Both the position numbers and the translations under genes were made by a program. The notes below the pieces were generated by a model. It made no database searches and was not told where the DNA came from. It was given only the letters and a program-made list of their open reading frames with translations. A stretch of DNA of 55,553 bases, from contig NZ_BBCJ01000030.1 in NCBI RefSeq assembly GCF_001311985.1, positions 1 to 55,553 on the forward strand. Reading direction: 5' to 3'. The stretch's first letter is position 1. Every line of letters starts with the position of its first letter. The stretch comes from Geotalea toluenoxydans JCM 15764. GTDB taxonomy: Bacteria; Desulfobacterota; Desulfuromonadia; Geobacterales; Geobacteraceae. Below, one piece after another: positions 1-8,371 of the stretch.

Positions 1-201
1 GGCAGTCTCAGCCGCAGCATCAAGAAAAAAATCAGGCTTGCGCACATCCAACTGCTGAAAGAAGATTTCGTTCAGCTCATAGTCGTAGTTTTGTCCGGTA
101 TGAACCAACACATGGTCCAAGTGCCGGTCCAGTTCGGCAATTACACGTGACAGCTTGACAATCTCCGGCCTGGTCCCCAACAGGGTGATCACTTTAAGCA
201 T
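1..201 (-). CDS. wecB: UDP-GlcNAc 2-epimerase, non-hydrolysing (partial)
   Basis: This is the N-terminal 67 codons of a WecB/FnlC/CapG-type UDP-N-acetylglucosamine 2-epimerase; the rest lies beyond the left edge. The ATG at 201-199 gives MLKVITLLGTRPEIVKLSR, the family's first strand and nucleotide-binding loop (GTRPE), and VHTGQNYD follows. The start codon overlaps the end of the upstream dehydratase gene by 8 bases, so the two are translationally coupled. With the next two genes it matches the FnlABC/CapEFG/WbjBCD set that makes UDP-N-acetyl-L-fucosamine, in which this enzyme does the final C2 epimerisation. Family assignment is firm; the exact product sugar is inferred from context. Confidence 0.9.
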   Translation of the reverse strand, partial: MLKVITLLGTRPEIVKLSRVIAELDRHLDHVLVHTGQNYDYELNEIFFQQLDVRKPDFFLDAAAETA

Positions 202-1204
202 GGAGTTCTCCCTGGATATACTCAAGGCTCAGCATCAGCTCTTTCACCTCCTGGACATCAAGTCGCCGGGTGTTATGGGAGGTGTAATCCTCCTCCTTGG
301 AAATGCATACTTCCCCTTCCACAAAATATTTGTTGTAATTGAGATCCCTGGAGTCGGCGGGAATTCGGTAGAATCCCCCCAAATCCACAGCTCTCGCCAT
401 CTCCTCCCGGTTTACCAGCGACTCATAGAGTTTTTCCCCATGGCGGGTGCCGATAACCCTGATCTCATTGTCTGCATTGAAAATCTCCTTCAGAGCAATG
501 GCAAGATCCATTATGGTAGATGCGGGGGCTTTCTGGATGAAAATATCCCCTGATACCGCATGCATATAGGCATAGAGCACAAGATCGACCGAATCCTCCA
601 GCGACATGAGAAATCTGGTCATATTGGGATCTGTTATGGTTAAAGGTTTCCCCTCCTTGATCTGCTTGACAAAGAGCGGGATGACAGAACCACGGGACGC
701 CATGACGTTGCCATAACGGGTGGCGCACAAAACGGTGCCCGTGCCATCCGTTGACCGGGATTTCGCCACCATCAGTTTTTCCATCATCGCCTTGGAAAGG
801 CCCATGGCATTTATGGGATAGACAGCCTTGTCCGTACTGAGGACTACCAGATTGCGTACCTTGTTGGCAATTGCTGCGTTCAGGACATTTTCGGCCCCGA
901 GTATATTGGTCCGTACGGCCTCCATCGGATAGAATTCACATGAAGGGACCTGCTTCAGGGCTGCAGCGTGAAAGACAAAATCCACACCTTTCATGGCAGA
1001 GTCGATGCTGTCAAAATTCCTCACATCGCCGATATAGAACTTTACCTTCGGACTGTTGAGGGAGATCCGCATATCCTCCTGCTTTTTCTCATCCCTGCTG
1101 AAGATACGGATCTCGCCAATTTCTGTATTCAGGAACCGATGCAAGACGGCATTGCCGAAAGAACCGGTACCACCGGTAATCAGTAAGATTTTGTCTTTGA
1201 ACAT
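194..1204 (-). CDS. UDP-GlcNAc 4,6-dehydratase (CapE/WbjB/FnlA type SDR)
   Basis: This extended short-chain dehydrogenase starts MFKDKILLITGGTGSFG, with a GxxGxxG NAD(P) loop. The active-site segment reads TDKAVYPINAMGLSK: Met replaces the usual Tyr of YxxxK. That Ser-Met-Lys arrangement is known for CapE-type enzymes (UDP-GlcNAc 4,6-dehydratase/5-epimerase). The product would be a 4-keto-6-deoxy sugar for the reductase encoded just upstream. The frame stays open to 1282, but that longer start would run into the upstream gene (stop at 1246), so the ATG at 1204 is chosen. About 336 residues, normal for the family. First committed step of a UDP-L-FucNAc-like pathway. Confidence 0.88.
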   Translation of the reverse strand: MFKDKILLITGGTGSFGNAVLHRFLNTEIGEIRIFSRDEKKQEDMRISLNSPKVKFYIGDVRNFDSIDSAMKGVDFVFHAAALKQVPSCEFYPMEAVRTNILGAENVLNAAIANKVRNLVVLSTDKAVYPINAMGLSKAMMEKLMVAKSRSTDGTGTVLCATRYGNVMASRGSVIPLFVKQIKEGKPLTITDPNMTRFLMSLEDSVDLVLYAYMHAVSGDIFIQKAPASTIMDLAIALKEIFNADNEIRVIGTRHGEKLYESLVNREEMARAVDLGGFYRIPADSRDLNYNKYFVEGEVCISKEEDYTSHNTRRLDVQEVKELMLSLEYIQGELHA

Positions 1205-1245
1205 GAGCACTCCTTTTGCTGGTTCAACACCATAGGTGTGGCGCC

Positions 1246-2130
1246 TCATTGTCTCCTGGCATAGTCGGCCCAATTCCGCCACATTGCAGACACCATTTCA
1301 GTCCAGGAAGGGGGAACATAGCCGGTAGCATTCCTGAATCGTTGTGAATCAAGGGAACGGTCGCAGCGGAATTCATGAAAAGGTTCGATTTCCACATCCT
1401 TTTTATATTGCTTTGCCACCAGCTGCAACAATTCATATTTGGAGACCGGTTCGGATGAGACTTGGTAAAGTCCGTTCAATTGTGGGTTGGGAATAACGAA
1501 CTCGGCGATAATACGTGCCATCTCAATTGTGGGAAAGCCGGTATAGATCGCCTTCGTGTAGCCGTTTACACGCCCCTCCCGGGCTAAAAACCAGTCAATG
1601 AGACTGTAGCATCCCTTGAGTTCATGGCCAATGATGGAGGTGCGAAGGGTAAGACAATGGGAATCATCAACCTCACCAAGGAATTTGGTCCGGCCATACA
1701 GATCAGTGGCGTCGGATGTATCACTCTCCGTATAGTTGCCCTTGGCGCCGGAAAAAACACAGTCCGTGCTGATGTGTATCAGCCTGCTGCCGGCGGCCTT
1801 GCAGACAAGTGCAAGCCGGTGAGGGAACAGTGCATTGATTGTAAGTGCGGTTATGGGATCCTTGGCCGCTGCTAACTGCTTGATAATGCCGATACAGTTA
1901 ATGACGACATCCGGCTTCACGTCAGCCAATGCTTTCAGAATAGAATCAGGATTATCGGCATCCACGTTACCGATGATCTTCTCCCTCAAATGTGCGGCGA
2001 CACCATCAAGACAACCATGTGCGCGTATTGTGGCACGAACATCCAGTTCTTTCCTTTTGGACAATTGCTCAAGGAGAGTGTGGCCGAGCATGCCGGTAGC
2101 GCCAAGGATCAATATAATGGTACGTTTCAT
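1246..2130 (-). CDS. RmlD-like SDR sugar-nucleotide reductase (CapF/FnlB-like role)
   Basis: A 294-residue SDR of the RmlD substrate-binding family. It has the N-terminal loop GATGMLGHTL, the HISTDCVFSG strand with its conserved Ser-Thr-Asp, and a YGRTK (YxxxK) catalytic pair near residue 145. RmlD proteins reduce the 4-keto group of a nucleotide-linked deoxysugar. Placed between a CapE-type dehydratase and a WecB-type epimerase, the likely role is reduction of the 4-keto intermediate on the way to UDP-L-FucNAc. It lacks the extra C-terminal cupin domain of CapF, so it is closer to the FnlB/RmlD layout. The start ATG at 2130 follows about 160 bases without a gene. Confidence 0.82.
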   Translation of the reverse strand: MKRTIILILGATGMLGHTLLEQLSKRKELDVRATIRAHGCLDGVAAHLREKIIGNVDADNPDSILKALADVKPDVVINCIGIIKQLAAAKDPITALTINALFPHRLALVCKAAGSRLIHISTDCVFSGAKGNYTESDTSDATDLYGRTKFLGEVDDSHCLTLRTSIIGHELKGCYSLIDWFLAREGRVNGYTKAIYTGFPTIEMARIIAEFVIPNPQLNGLYQVSSEPVSKYELLQLVAKQYKKDVEIEPFHEFRCDRSLDSQRFRNATGYVPPSWTEMVSAMWRNWADYARRQ

Positions 2131-2288
2131 TGTCCGCCTCTGCTGTAATTCAAAACTGTTATGCCAATGAAGCCTTCTTCAATCCGTTTCCTGATCCTTT
2201 GGCTTACGGCGTAGTTTGGGTGACTGGTCGTTCTGAGCCACATGTGGTGTGACCTTGAGCGGCTCAGCTCTTGACAAAGTTCTCAGTA

Positions 2289-3614
2289 TCATCTGTTGAC
2301 AGTGGCCCGCCCTTGGGCTTGTGATGTTAATCTTTCGGTCAAGCCGGCCAGATTCTGCCGGATCAGATCGGCAATGACACCTGCCTTCTTTTCCCAGGTA
2401 TTCTCTTTCGCTTCCATTTTCAACAGTGTCAGGTACGCCTCATCATTGCGCAAGGTCAATGCCAAGTCAAGCTTGGCAATGAAATCATCATCGTCTTCGC
2501 CAATCAGCACAGAGCGGTATTTCCTGCATTCCGGCATGCCGGTCGTCACAATCGGTTTGCCCAAGGCCATGTATTCGAACACTTTGATGGGTGAAGTGGA
2601 TTCTGTAATTTCGTTGATTTTGAAAGGTATGACTGCAACGTCAAACCAGCAAGCATAGCGGGGCAAATCCTCGTATGGAACTGGACCGATCACTGTGATA
2701 TTGGAACACTGTTGAAGGTCATATTGTCCCAGGGATGTGTCATAATCCCAACCAATTAATAGTATCTGGTAGTCCGGCCTCTGCCTGGCAACCCGCAGCA
2801 ACAGGTCATAGTCAAACCAGCTGGCCAACGCACCAAAATAGCCAATGATGGGACGGCCGACGGCAACAAGTTCCTTAAGAATCCCAGGCAATGCATCATG
2901 TTGAAATTCACGTGAAAAGTGGTCGAAATCAACACCATTCGTTACCAGGGCGCAATTATTTGACCGATAGCGCAGAACTTCCTGATAGAGCTTGTCAGCC
3001 GTAGCGATGACCATGCATCGCTCATCACGCAGGATGTTGTTGTGTTTCTCAAGAGTGTGTGCTGGGATGGTAAATCCTGAGACCTTATGGCTGATTTCGT
3101 CGATGAATTCATAGAGAACAAGATTCCCGCGGTTGAGCTCTTGGTCGACAAAATCCCAGGTGGTTCGATTGTCGCTGGAATACAGATGAACAATGCGTCG
3201 TGGGCGCGTCTTACACAGCTTTTTGAACCTATTGGTAAGATAGAGGCTGTCACTGATGCGTTCAAAGCCCTTGACATCATCATATTGCCTGTTATCTGTG
3301 CAAAAGAAATATAAAAAGCTCATTTGAGCCAATTGCAGGGCAACGTGTTGTGGACGTTGATATAAAGGGATGTGCCAGTTGACAAGGGGAGGAAAAATAA
3401 TTATCGGCCTACTGTCTCCAGCAAAAAGATGCTGTACATATTGCCGTTCATTCAATCTCGGAATCTGGCAGTTAAGAATTCGTAACCAGCTGAGGGAAGC
3501 GGACCACGCCGCTTTTCCGCCTTCTTTTCTCACTAGATGCAAAAAGGTAAAAAGCTGCCGTAATACCGGCAGCTGGTTAACTACTTGTGCTATTCTCCCA
3601 ACCACGAATGCCAA
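2289..3614 (-). CDS. Glycosyltransferase, GT4-like
   Basis: 441 residues with a GT-B architecture. The C-terminal nucleotide-sugar domain shows IIGYFGALASWFD, ITVIGPVPYEDLPRY, and a C-terminal ESTSPIKVFEYMALGKPIV segment equivalent to the EX7E donor-binding motif of GT4 enzymes. The N-terminal half has IYQRPQH-like text typical of GTs that list 'RPQHLA'. It would transfer a sugar to a lipid-linked polysaccharide intermediate at the inner membrane. The longest frame begins with TTG at 3614, two bases after the stop of the upstream GT4 gene; no strong Shine-Dalgarno is visible, so the start is uncertain. Donor and acceptor cannot be read from sequence. Confidence 0.82.
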   Translation of the reverse strand: MAFVVGRIAQVVNQLPVLRQLFTFLHLVRKEGGKAAWSASLSWLRILNCQIPRLNERQYVQHLFAGDSRPIIIFPPLVNWHIPLYQRPQHVALQLAQMSFLYFFCTDNRQYDDVKGFERISDSLYLTNRFKKLCKTRPRRIVHLYSSDNRTTWDFVDQELNRGNLVLYEFIDEISHKVSGFTIPAHTLEKHNNILRDERCMVIATADKLYQEVLRYRSNNCALVTNGVDFDHFSREFQHDALPGILKELVAVGRPIIGYFGALASWFDYDLLLRVARQRPDYQILLIGWDYDTSLGQYDLQQCSNITVIGPVPYEDLPRYACWFDVAVIPFKINEITESTSPIKVFEYMALGKPIVTTGMPECRKYRSVLIGEDDDDFIAKLDLALTLRNDEAYLTLLKMEAKENTWEKKAGVIADLIRQNLAGLTERLTSQAQGRATVNR

Positions 3615-3616
3615 AA

Positions 3617-4872
3617 CTACTTACACTCGTGCATACTGAGCACCTTAGAAAAAAGCTGCCCATAACGGTGTGCCATCTGCTCTACATTAAGATCACCAAT
3701 AATCTTATTCCTGGTGTTTGAACATTTCCTCCGCCATTGCTCGGGGTTTTCAATCATTTCCATCATTGCTTTCACCATGCTCTCAAGGTTAGCTGGACGT
3801 TTGTCATATGCTATCATTTTAATGCGCTGGCTGTTAAGGGTATTGATACTAGGATAAGGATTTGGCACAATGATGCCGATGTCATTCTCCTTGATTAGGT
3901 CCCTCGCAGAACCAGTATCAGAAAGTATTAGTGGCAAACCAAAATACATTGCTCCATGATCGCATTGCTCCAGCCCTCCTGCAAAGAAGGCAGCAGGAAA
4001 CAATCTGCCATACCAAGCAGCCGCGCCAATTCCTGGCGTGGAACAAAATCTATGATACGCAAACAAGCTGCTAGACCCTCATCCCTTATACGCTCCATAA
4101 CGAATGCATGATACTCCAGGTCCAGCACATTCCCAACCAGCAGCAGTCTGGCATTTGGCTTTATCGTTATCAATTCCTTTAGAGCCGAAAGCATCCCGCC
4201 TTGGAATTTTGTCGGAGTAAACGATGAAACGTTGACGAAGATAAAGTCGCTTTCCAAAAAACCGTATTTCTGTCGCATCGGAAGCTTGGCATCGGCCAGA
4301 TCGCTCACATCTATTCCGTTCGGGATCACTTCAATAGATTCCGCAGCAATTGAAAAGCGTTGCCGAAAATACTCTTTAACCTGGCTCGACACTGCAATAA
4401 AAGCAGACATGTTTTTATATGCCTTTTTCCGCGCCTTGAATTCTTGATTAGTCAACCAGGTGTAACTATTATGTACTGTATAGACTATTGGAATACGAAG
4501 TCTGCAAAAAGTCTCATAGTAGCAGGTGCTGTAGTGCAAATTGGCAACATCTATTTTCCGCTCTTGGAGAATCGCCTGCAAGCGGCCCTTGTCATTCCCC
4601 ACTGCCACAACATCATGTCCGTCACTAACAAGTTTGTTCCCCAGGTATCCGAAATCCCCGCTGCAAATGATTAGCGTTACTATGAAGTGCGAGCCACTGA
4701 GTGAACGCACCAAATTGTAAACTACCTGCTCCAACCCACCTTTATCGAGGGAATCCACAAGGATAGCCAAGCGGAGAGGTCTATCCAGCACCTTCGCCAT
4801 GTGCTGTGAACGGCCAGCGACGGCCAAATGCTTGGTACTCCAAGGCCACCACCTATGGAGAAAAGTCCGCAT
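3617..4872 (-). CDS. Glycosyltransferase family 4, interrupted by one frameshift
   Basis: Two overlapping frames form one GT4 enzyme of about 418 residues. The 5' part (4872 down to about 3951) has LAILVDSLDKGGLEQVV (the GG-E acceptor loop), then VIPNGID and LLVGN. It ends in LPSLQEGWSNAIME, after which the frame breaks. The 3' part resumes with AMYFGLPLILSDTGSARDLI, the usual continuation of the EX7E motif. The DNA reads GAGCAATG where GAGGCAATG would keep frame, so one G is missing near 3951. The start ATG at 4872 is preceded by GAGGATAGG. Either a sequencing deletion or a recent inactivation; I favour the former because the same error type recurs in housekeeping genes. Confidence 0.8.
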
Positions 4873-4876
4873 CAGC

Positions 4877-5782
4877 CTATCCTCTTCTCAAGATTCCCGC
4901 AATAGAGCGAAGGATGCCGGTCAGCCTCCAGCTTAGCGAGTCGTGGAGTGCAGATACTGTTTGGCTACTGCTTTGCCAGTTTGTAACCATTTCCTCGTAG
5001 AGAGTTTGCAGAAAACTTGCTATCACAGCCTTCTGCTCCTGACCCGCAGCTTTTTCCATCAAGTCGAGCAAAATGCGGAAACGCTCCCGGTAGGTCTGTT
5101 CCAGTGCATTATGAATGGTGTTAGCCGAATGCACTCTGTAGTCAAGCAGTGTGCTATCAGCAAGGAAACAAATATCTGTCGGCGAAGAAAAAAACGAACG
5201 AAGGACAAAATCATAATCATGGGCATAGCGGAATGGACGAAAACCTTCCATCTCTTCCACCAGCTCCTTTTTAAAAAAGAAATTTGAGGTGGTAACCGTA
5301 ACATTTCCCAGGCGCAGTGTCTCAGTAAGCGACACGGTTTGCTTGTACACGTTGAGCAAGCTATTATACCAACGGAGTGCCGGTGAGTTCCTGTGTGTTA
5401 CCTCGTTGCCATGTTCATCCACCAGTCGCAGGAGGGTGAAAAAAAAACGGGCCTGTGAGCATTCTGCCACATCTAAGAGCTTTGCAAGGCGGTCGGGATG
5501 ATAAATATCGTCAGAATTAAGAATGCTGATGTATTTCCCTGTGGCGAGGGCAATGCCGCGGTTTATGGCATTGTAGGCGTCGGCATTTTTTTGGGAATAA
5601 TATCGAATCCTGTCATCTGAGAATCCTCTGATTACACCTTCCGTACCATCGGTCGAACCATCATTGACAACAATCAGTTCATAGTTTGAATACGTTTGTG
5701 TAATCACACTGGCAATTGCTTCGCCGATATATGCCTCGTGATTATAGGCAGGCATGACTATGGAAATAAGAGGAGTGGCCAT
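4877..5782 (-). CDS. Glycosyltransferase family 2
   Basis: 301 residues. The first 210 form a GT-A family 2 domain: ISIVMPAYNHEAYIGEAI at the start, VVNDGSTDGT (nucleotide-binding Asp), and ILNSDDIYHPDR (DxD-like metal site). The C-terminal 60 residues are a helical tail ending in ALHDSLSWRLTGILR, a motif shared with two other GTs of this locus (about 6.1 and 10.4 kb). It sits 4 bases upstream of the next gene (ATG at 4872), and its own ATG directly follows the stop of an epimerase remnant. Likely adds a sugar to the growing polysaccharide repeat; specificity unknown. Confidence 0.86.
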   Translation of the reverse strand: MATPLISIVMPAYNHEAYIGEAIASVITQTYSNYELIVVNDGSTDGTEGVIRGFSDDRIRYYSQKNADAYNAINRGIALATGKYISILNSDDIYHPDRLAKLLDVAECSQARFFFTLLRLVDEHGNEVTHRNSPALRWYNSLLNVYKQTVSLTETLRLGNVTVTTSNFFFKKELVEEMEGFRPFRYAHDYDFVLRSFFSSPTDICFLADSTLLDYRVHSANTIHNALEQTYRERFRILLDLMEKAAGQEQKAVIASFLQTLYEEMVTNWQSSSQTVSALHDSLSWRLTGILRSIAGILRRG

Positions 5783-6028
5783 TCAGTGAGTTTCTCTATC
5801 CTGTGCCTTATTATGGAATTCCTGCACCCAGCTCAATTCAAGCGGCGCTCTCTTGCAGAGATTTAGTAAATTCCAGGTTTTTTTTATTCCCACTTCTAAT
5901 GACGTAGCAGGTATCCAATTCAGTTCGCTCCTGGCACGGGAGACGTCAAGATAAATGCGGGGAACGTCAAAGCCTCTCTGGGGTGATCTGCCTTCTAAGT
6001 GACGACTGAAGCCGTTTTTTTGTCCTGA
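5783..6028 (-). pseudogene. C-terminal remnant of a GalE-like NAD-dependent epimerase
   Basis: An open frame with no start codon encodes about 80 residues containing RGFDVPRIYLDVSRARSELN and then WIPATSLEVGIKKTWNLL. This is the classic C-terminal end of extended-SDR sugar-nucleotide epimerases (substrate-domain end with the LGW-P-sL-eGi-kT pattern). An in-frame TAA at 6031-6029 lies just upstream and the NAD-binding domain is absent, so this is a truncated gene, not an error-split one. Its stop TGA abuts the ATG of the GT2 gene. It probably marks a deletion or recombination event that replaced the epimerase body with the WbsX-like gene upstream. Confidence 0.75.
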
Positions 6029-6041
6029 TTACATGGAGAGA

Positions 6042-7473
6042 TCAGGTCCTTGTGTGGGCATTGGTTTCTCTCGAAGCTTTCTTACTGCTTTTCGGCAGCA
6101 TTTTATCATAAAGCCACCTAAGTGGGGCAGTAATACGCCATGACAGGGATGCATACAGCGCCCTCAAGACCCGATCTTTGTCTGCCAGTTCTTTGTCTTT
6201 GCCAACCAATTGCAGGTCCTTCAATTCCAGCTCTTTAAGCAAGGGATGCCGTGGATCAAGGTATTTATCGACTAAAAACTCCTCTTTCGCCGCCAATAGA
6301 GCCGAAACACGTTCCAGCCACAGCCCATTCGACGTCATCTGCAGCAATGAATCTTCTTCCCTCTGCAACCAGAGGACGATAATCCATCACTGAAAGAAGC
6401 ACTTGGCGAGTTGCCTCCAGATAACCCAGCCATATCTTTGGTCAGGTTCCAAATGGCATCCCTCACCCCACTCATTCCATGCATTAATAAAAACCAGCTG
6501 CTCTCCAATGTCAAAATTATTTCTGGTGTAGTGGACCGTTGCGTTCAGCCAATGTGCATATTTTTCAGGGCTCGAGTTCACAAAAATAAGTGAATCTTGC
6601 TTCCTGGCAGAGTTATCCCAGGCAGGAAACACCCCGCGAAACCTTTTATATGCTGGTTTGGGTCTGCTCAACATGTTAGCCATGCACTCATCGTAGTTGA
6701 AAACAAGAAGGTTCTCATCAATCGGATGTTGCGGCTGGCTTATTTGCCCCAGGTCAACAATTCTATTACCACAGTTCTTCCAGTTAGGTGCGAATTCCAT
6801 CGCCGCGTCAAAGCCGATGTCAGCAGGGTCAGGTTCGGAACCATCGAGACCGTGCTCCACCCTTACCAGATAAAGCTCGCCAATACCTGCTCGAACCATG
6901 GCCTCTCGCCAGATACTGGCCGTCTTTTTCGGGTCAGGGAGCAGCGACGTACGATAAACCAGCAACAGCGGCTTTCCGTTGACGCGGATATAGCGTTTAT
7001 CGGAGAAAGCAGGAATCAGATCATTGATGAAGTCAAGGCTGTCTTGATCGCTATAGTGCTGCGCCATCAACAGGTCCTGATCTCTACCATCAGCGCCGGG
7101 TCCAGTTTTCATTGGCCCAGCAGAGGCAAAAGGGGAAATCCGGCTCACCAGAGTTCATTACTTCATTAAAGGGCCTTTCCAACAGACGTTTACCATTGAA
7201 CCAGTAGTGGTAGTAGCAGAAACCATGTATACCATGTTCCCTTGCCAGTTCAGCCTGGGCTATTCGTGCTTCAGGGTCTCTAAGATCATAATAGCCCAGT
7301 TGACCTGGCACATGGGGCTGGTAATGCCCGGGAAAACGTGGCCCAGCCTTACGGACGTTTGTCCACTCGGTGAAACCTTCCCCCCACCAGGCATCATTCT
7401 CCGGGATGGGATGGTACTGGGGGAGGTATAAGGCTATTAAGCGGGTATCTGTATTTTTATCAATTCTCTTCAA
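6042..7473 (-). CDS. WbsX-like (GH99-like) glycan-processing protein, several frameshifts
   Basis: Pieces in different frames join into one WbsX family protein of about 478 residues. The 5' piece (7473 to about 7100) has [31 protein letters not shown] and FCYYHYWF, ending [10 protein letters not shown]. The middle piece resumes at [14 protein letters not shown] and continues to [17 protein letters not shown]. Near 6430 the frame changes again (RYG, then [11 protein letters not shown]), and the last piece (6368-6042) is a charged coiled-coil tail ending [15 protein letters not shown]. Breaks lie near 7100 (two G missing), 6430 and 6370. WbsX proteins occur in O-antigen clusters and share the GH99 endo-mannosidase fold; their biochemical activity is not settled. 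The start ATG at 7473 lies about 125 bases from the next gene. Confidence 0.75.
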
Positions 7474-7597
7474 TTAGCTTCACCGTTTAATCTACGAGAG
7501 GTCATATCGCAATATTTTAAATTACGCCAGCGGCCGAGAAATAATAAGCTGCCTCGACGGCAACTAACCAGCAGCATGTAATTCTTTTACGGTGAAT

Positions 7598-8349
7598 CTA
7601 TTGGATGCTGCCATCACCACTTTCAGCGGGCTTTATCGTCATCAAAACTTCTATAAGATCTGCTCTTATTCCCAGATATAAATTGTCCATTCTAACGATG
7701 TGAGTAAACAAGCCACATGCGTCGAAAATATGTTTGCAAATATCATATCCCCAATCAACTGTCACAAGAGAACCTTCTTCGCTTACAGGATTCCCGTGGT
7801 ACTGTGGTGGCTTAGTAAAGATGGCTTCACCATTCTTCCCAAAAGTGGCACGGAGCTCTGATGGACGGTTTTTGTTTACAAGGGGGACAGTAAAAACGTG
7901 AGCACCGCCAGGCTTAAGTGTCCTGGCTATCTCTGCAAAAGCTTTTGAAGGCGTGAACATGTGCTCCATTACATCCTGAGTTACATGAAGATCAATGCTT
8001 TCATCATCAAACGTCAGTTCTTCAAGGCTTTCGCATCTCACCCCATTGATGATTTGGCCCAGCGGCTTCCCCGGAAAAAACTGGTTGATATGTATCCTTT
8101 GCATTCTCGGGATAACCTTGCACTGGCCCCACGATTTACAGGAGAAGACTCATGTATAGCAAGGTCTTTCCAATTCGGGAAGAAATCGTCGATGACAGCC
8201 ATCAAAGCCCGTTCCCGAGGTATGCTATTACAATTGGCACATAGATATTGGTCTCTAAACCAGTTCCCATTGGCCACAAAGGTCACACTGGAGGTACATG
8301 TAGGGCAGAACCCTTTATTCTTGAATACGTATTTCCTATCAAAAAACAT
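7598..8349 (-). CDS. SAM-dependent methyltransferase with N-terminal zinc-ribbon, one frameshift
   Basis: The 5' piece (8349 to about 8070) has a Cys4 zinc-ribbon-like head (CPTCTSS ... CANCNSIPRERAL), typical of class I methyltransferases in polysaccharide clusters. The 3' piece has ELTFDDESIDLHVTQDVMEH and LKPGGAHVFTVP (motifs around the SAM site and the post-motif strand). The frames meet at STSFF then PGKPLGQI; the DNA has a six-T run followed by CC, and one base is missing near 8070. About 250 residues when joined. It probably methylates a sugar of the surface polysaccharide. It lies 22 bases downstream of the triple glycosyltransferase gene. Confidence 0.76.
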
Positions 8350-8371
8350 TGCTCTTCCTTCAGTGTTGCCT

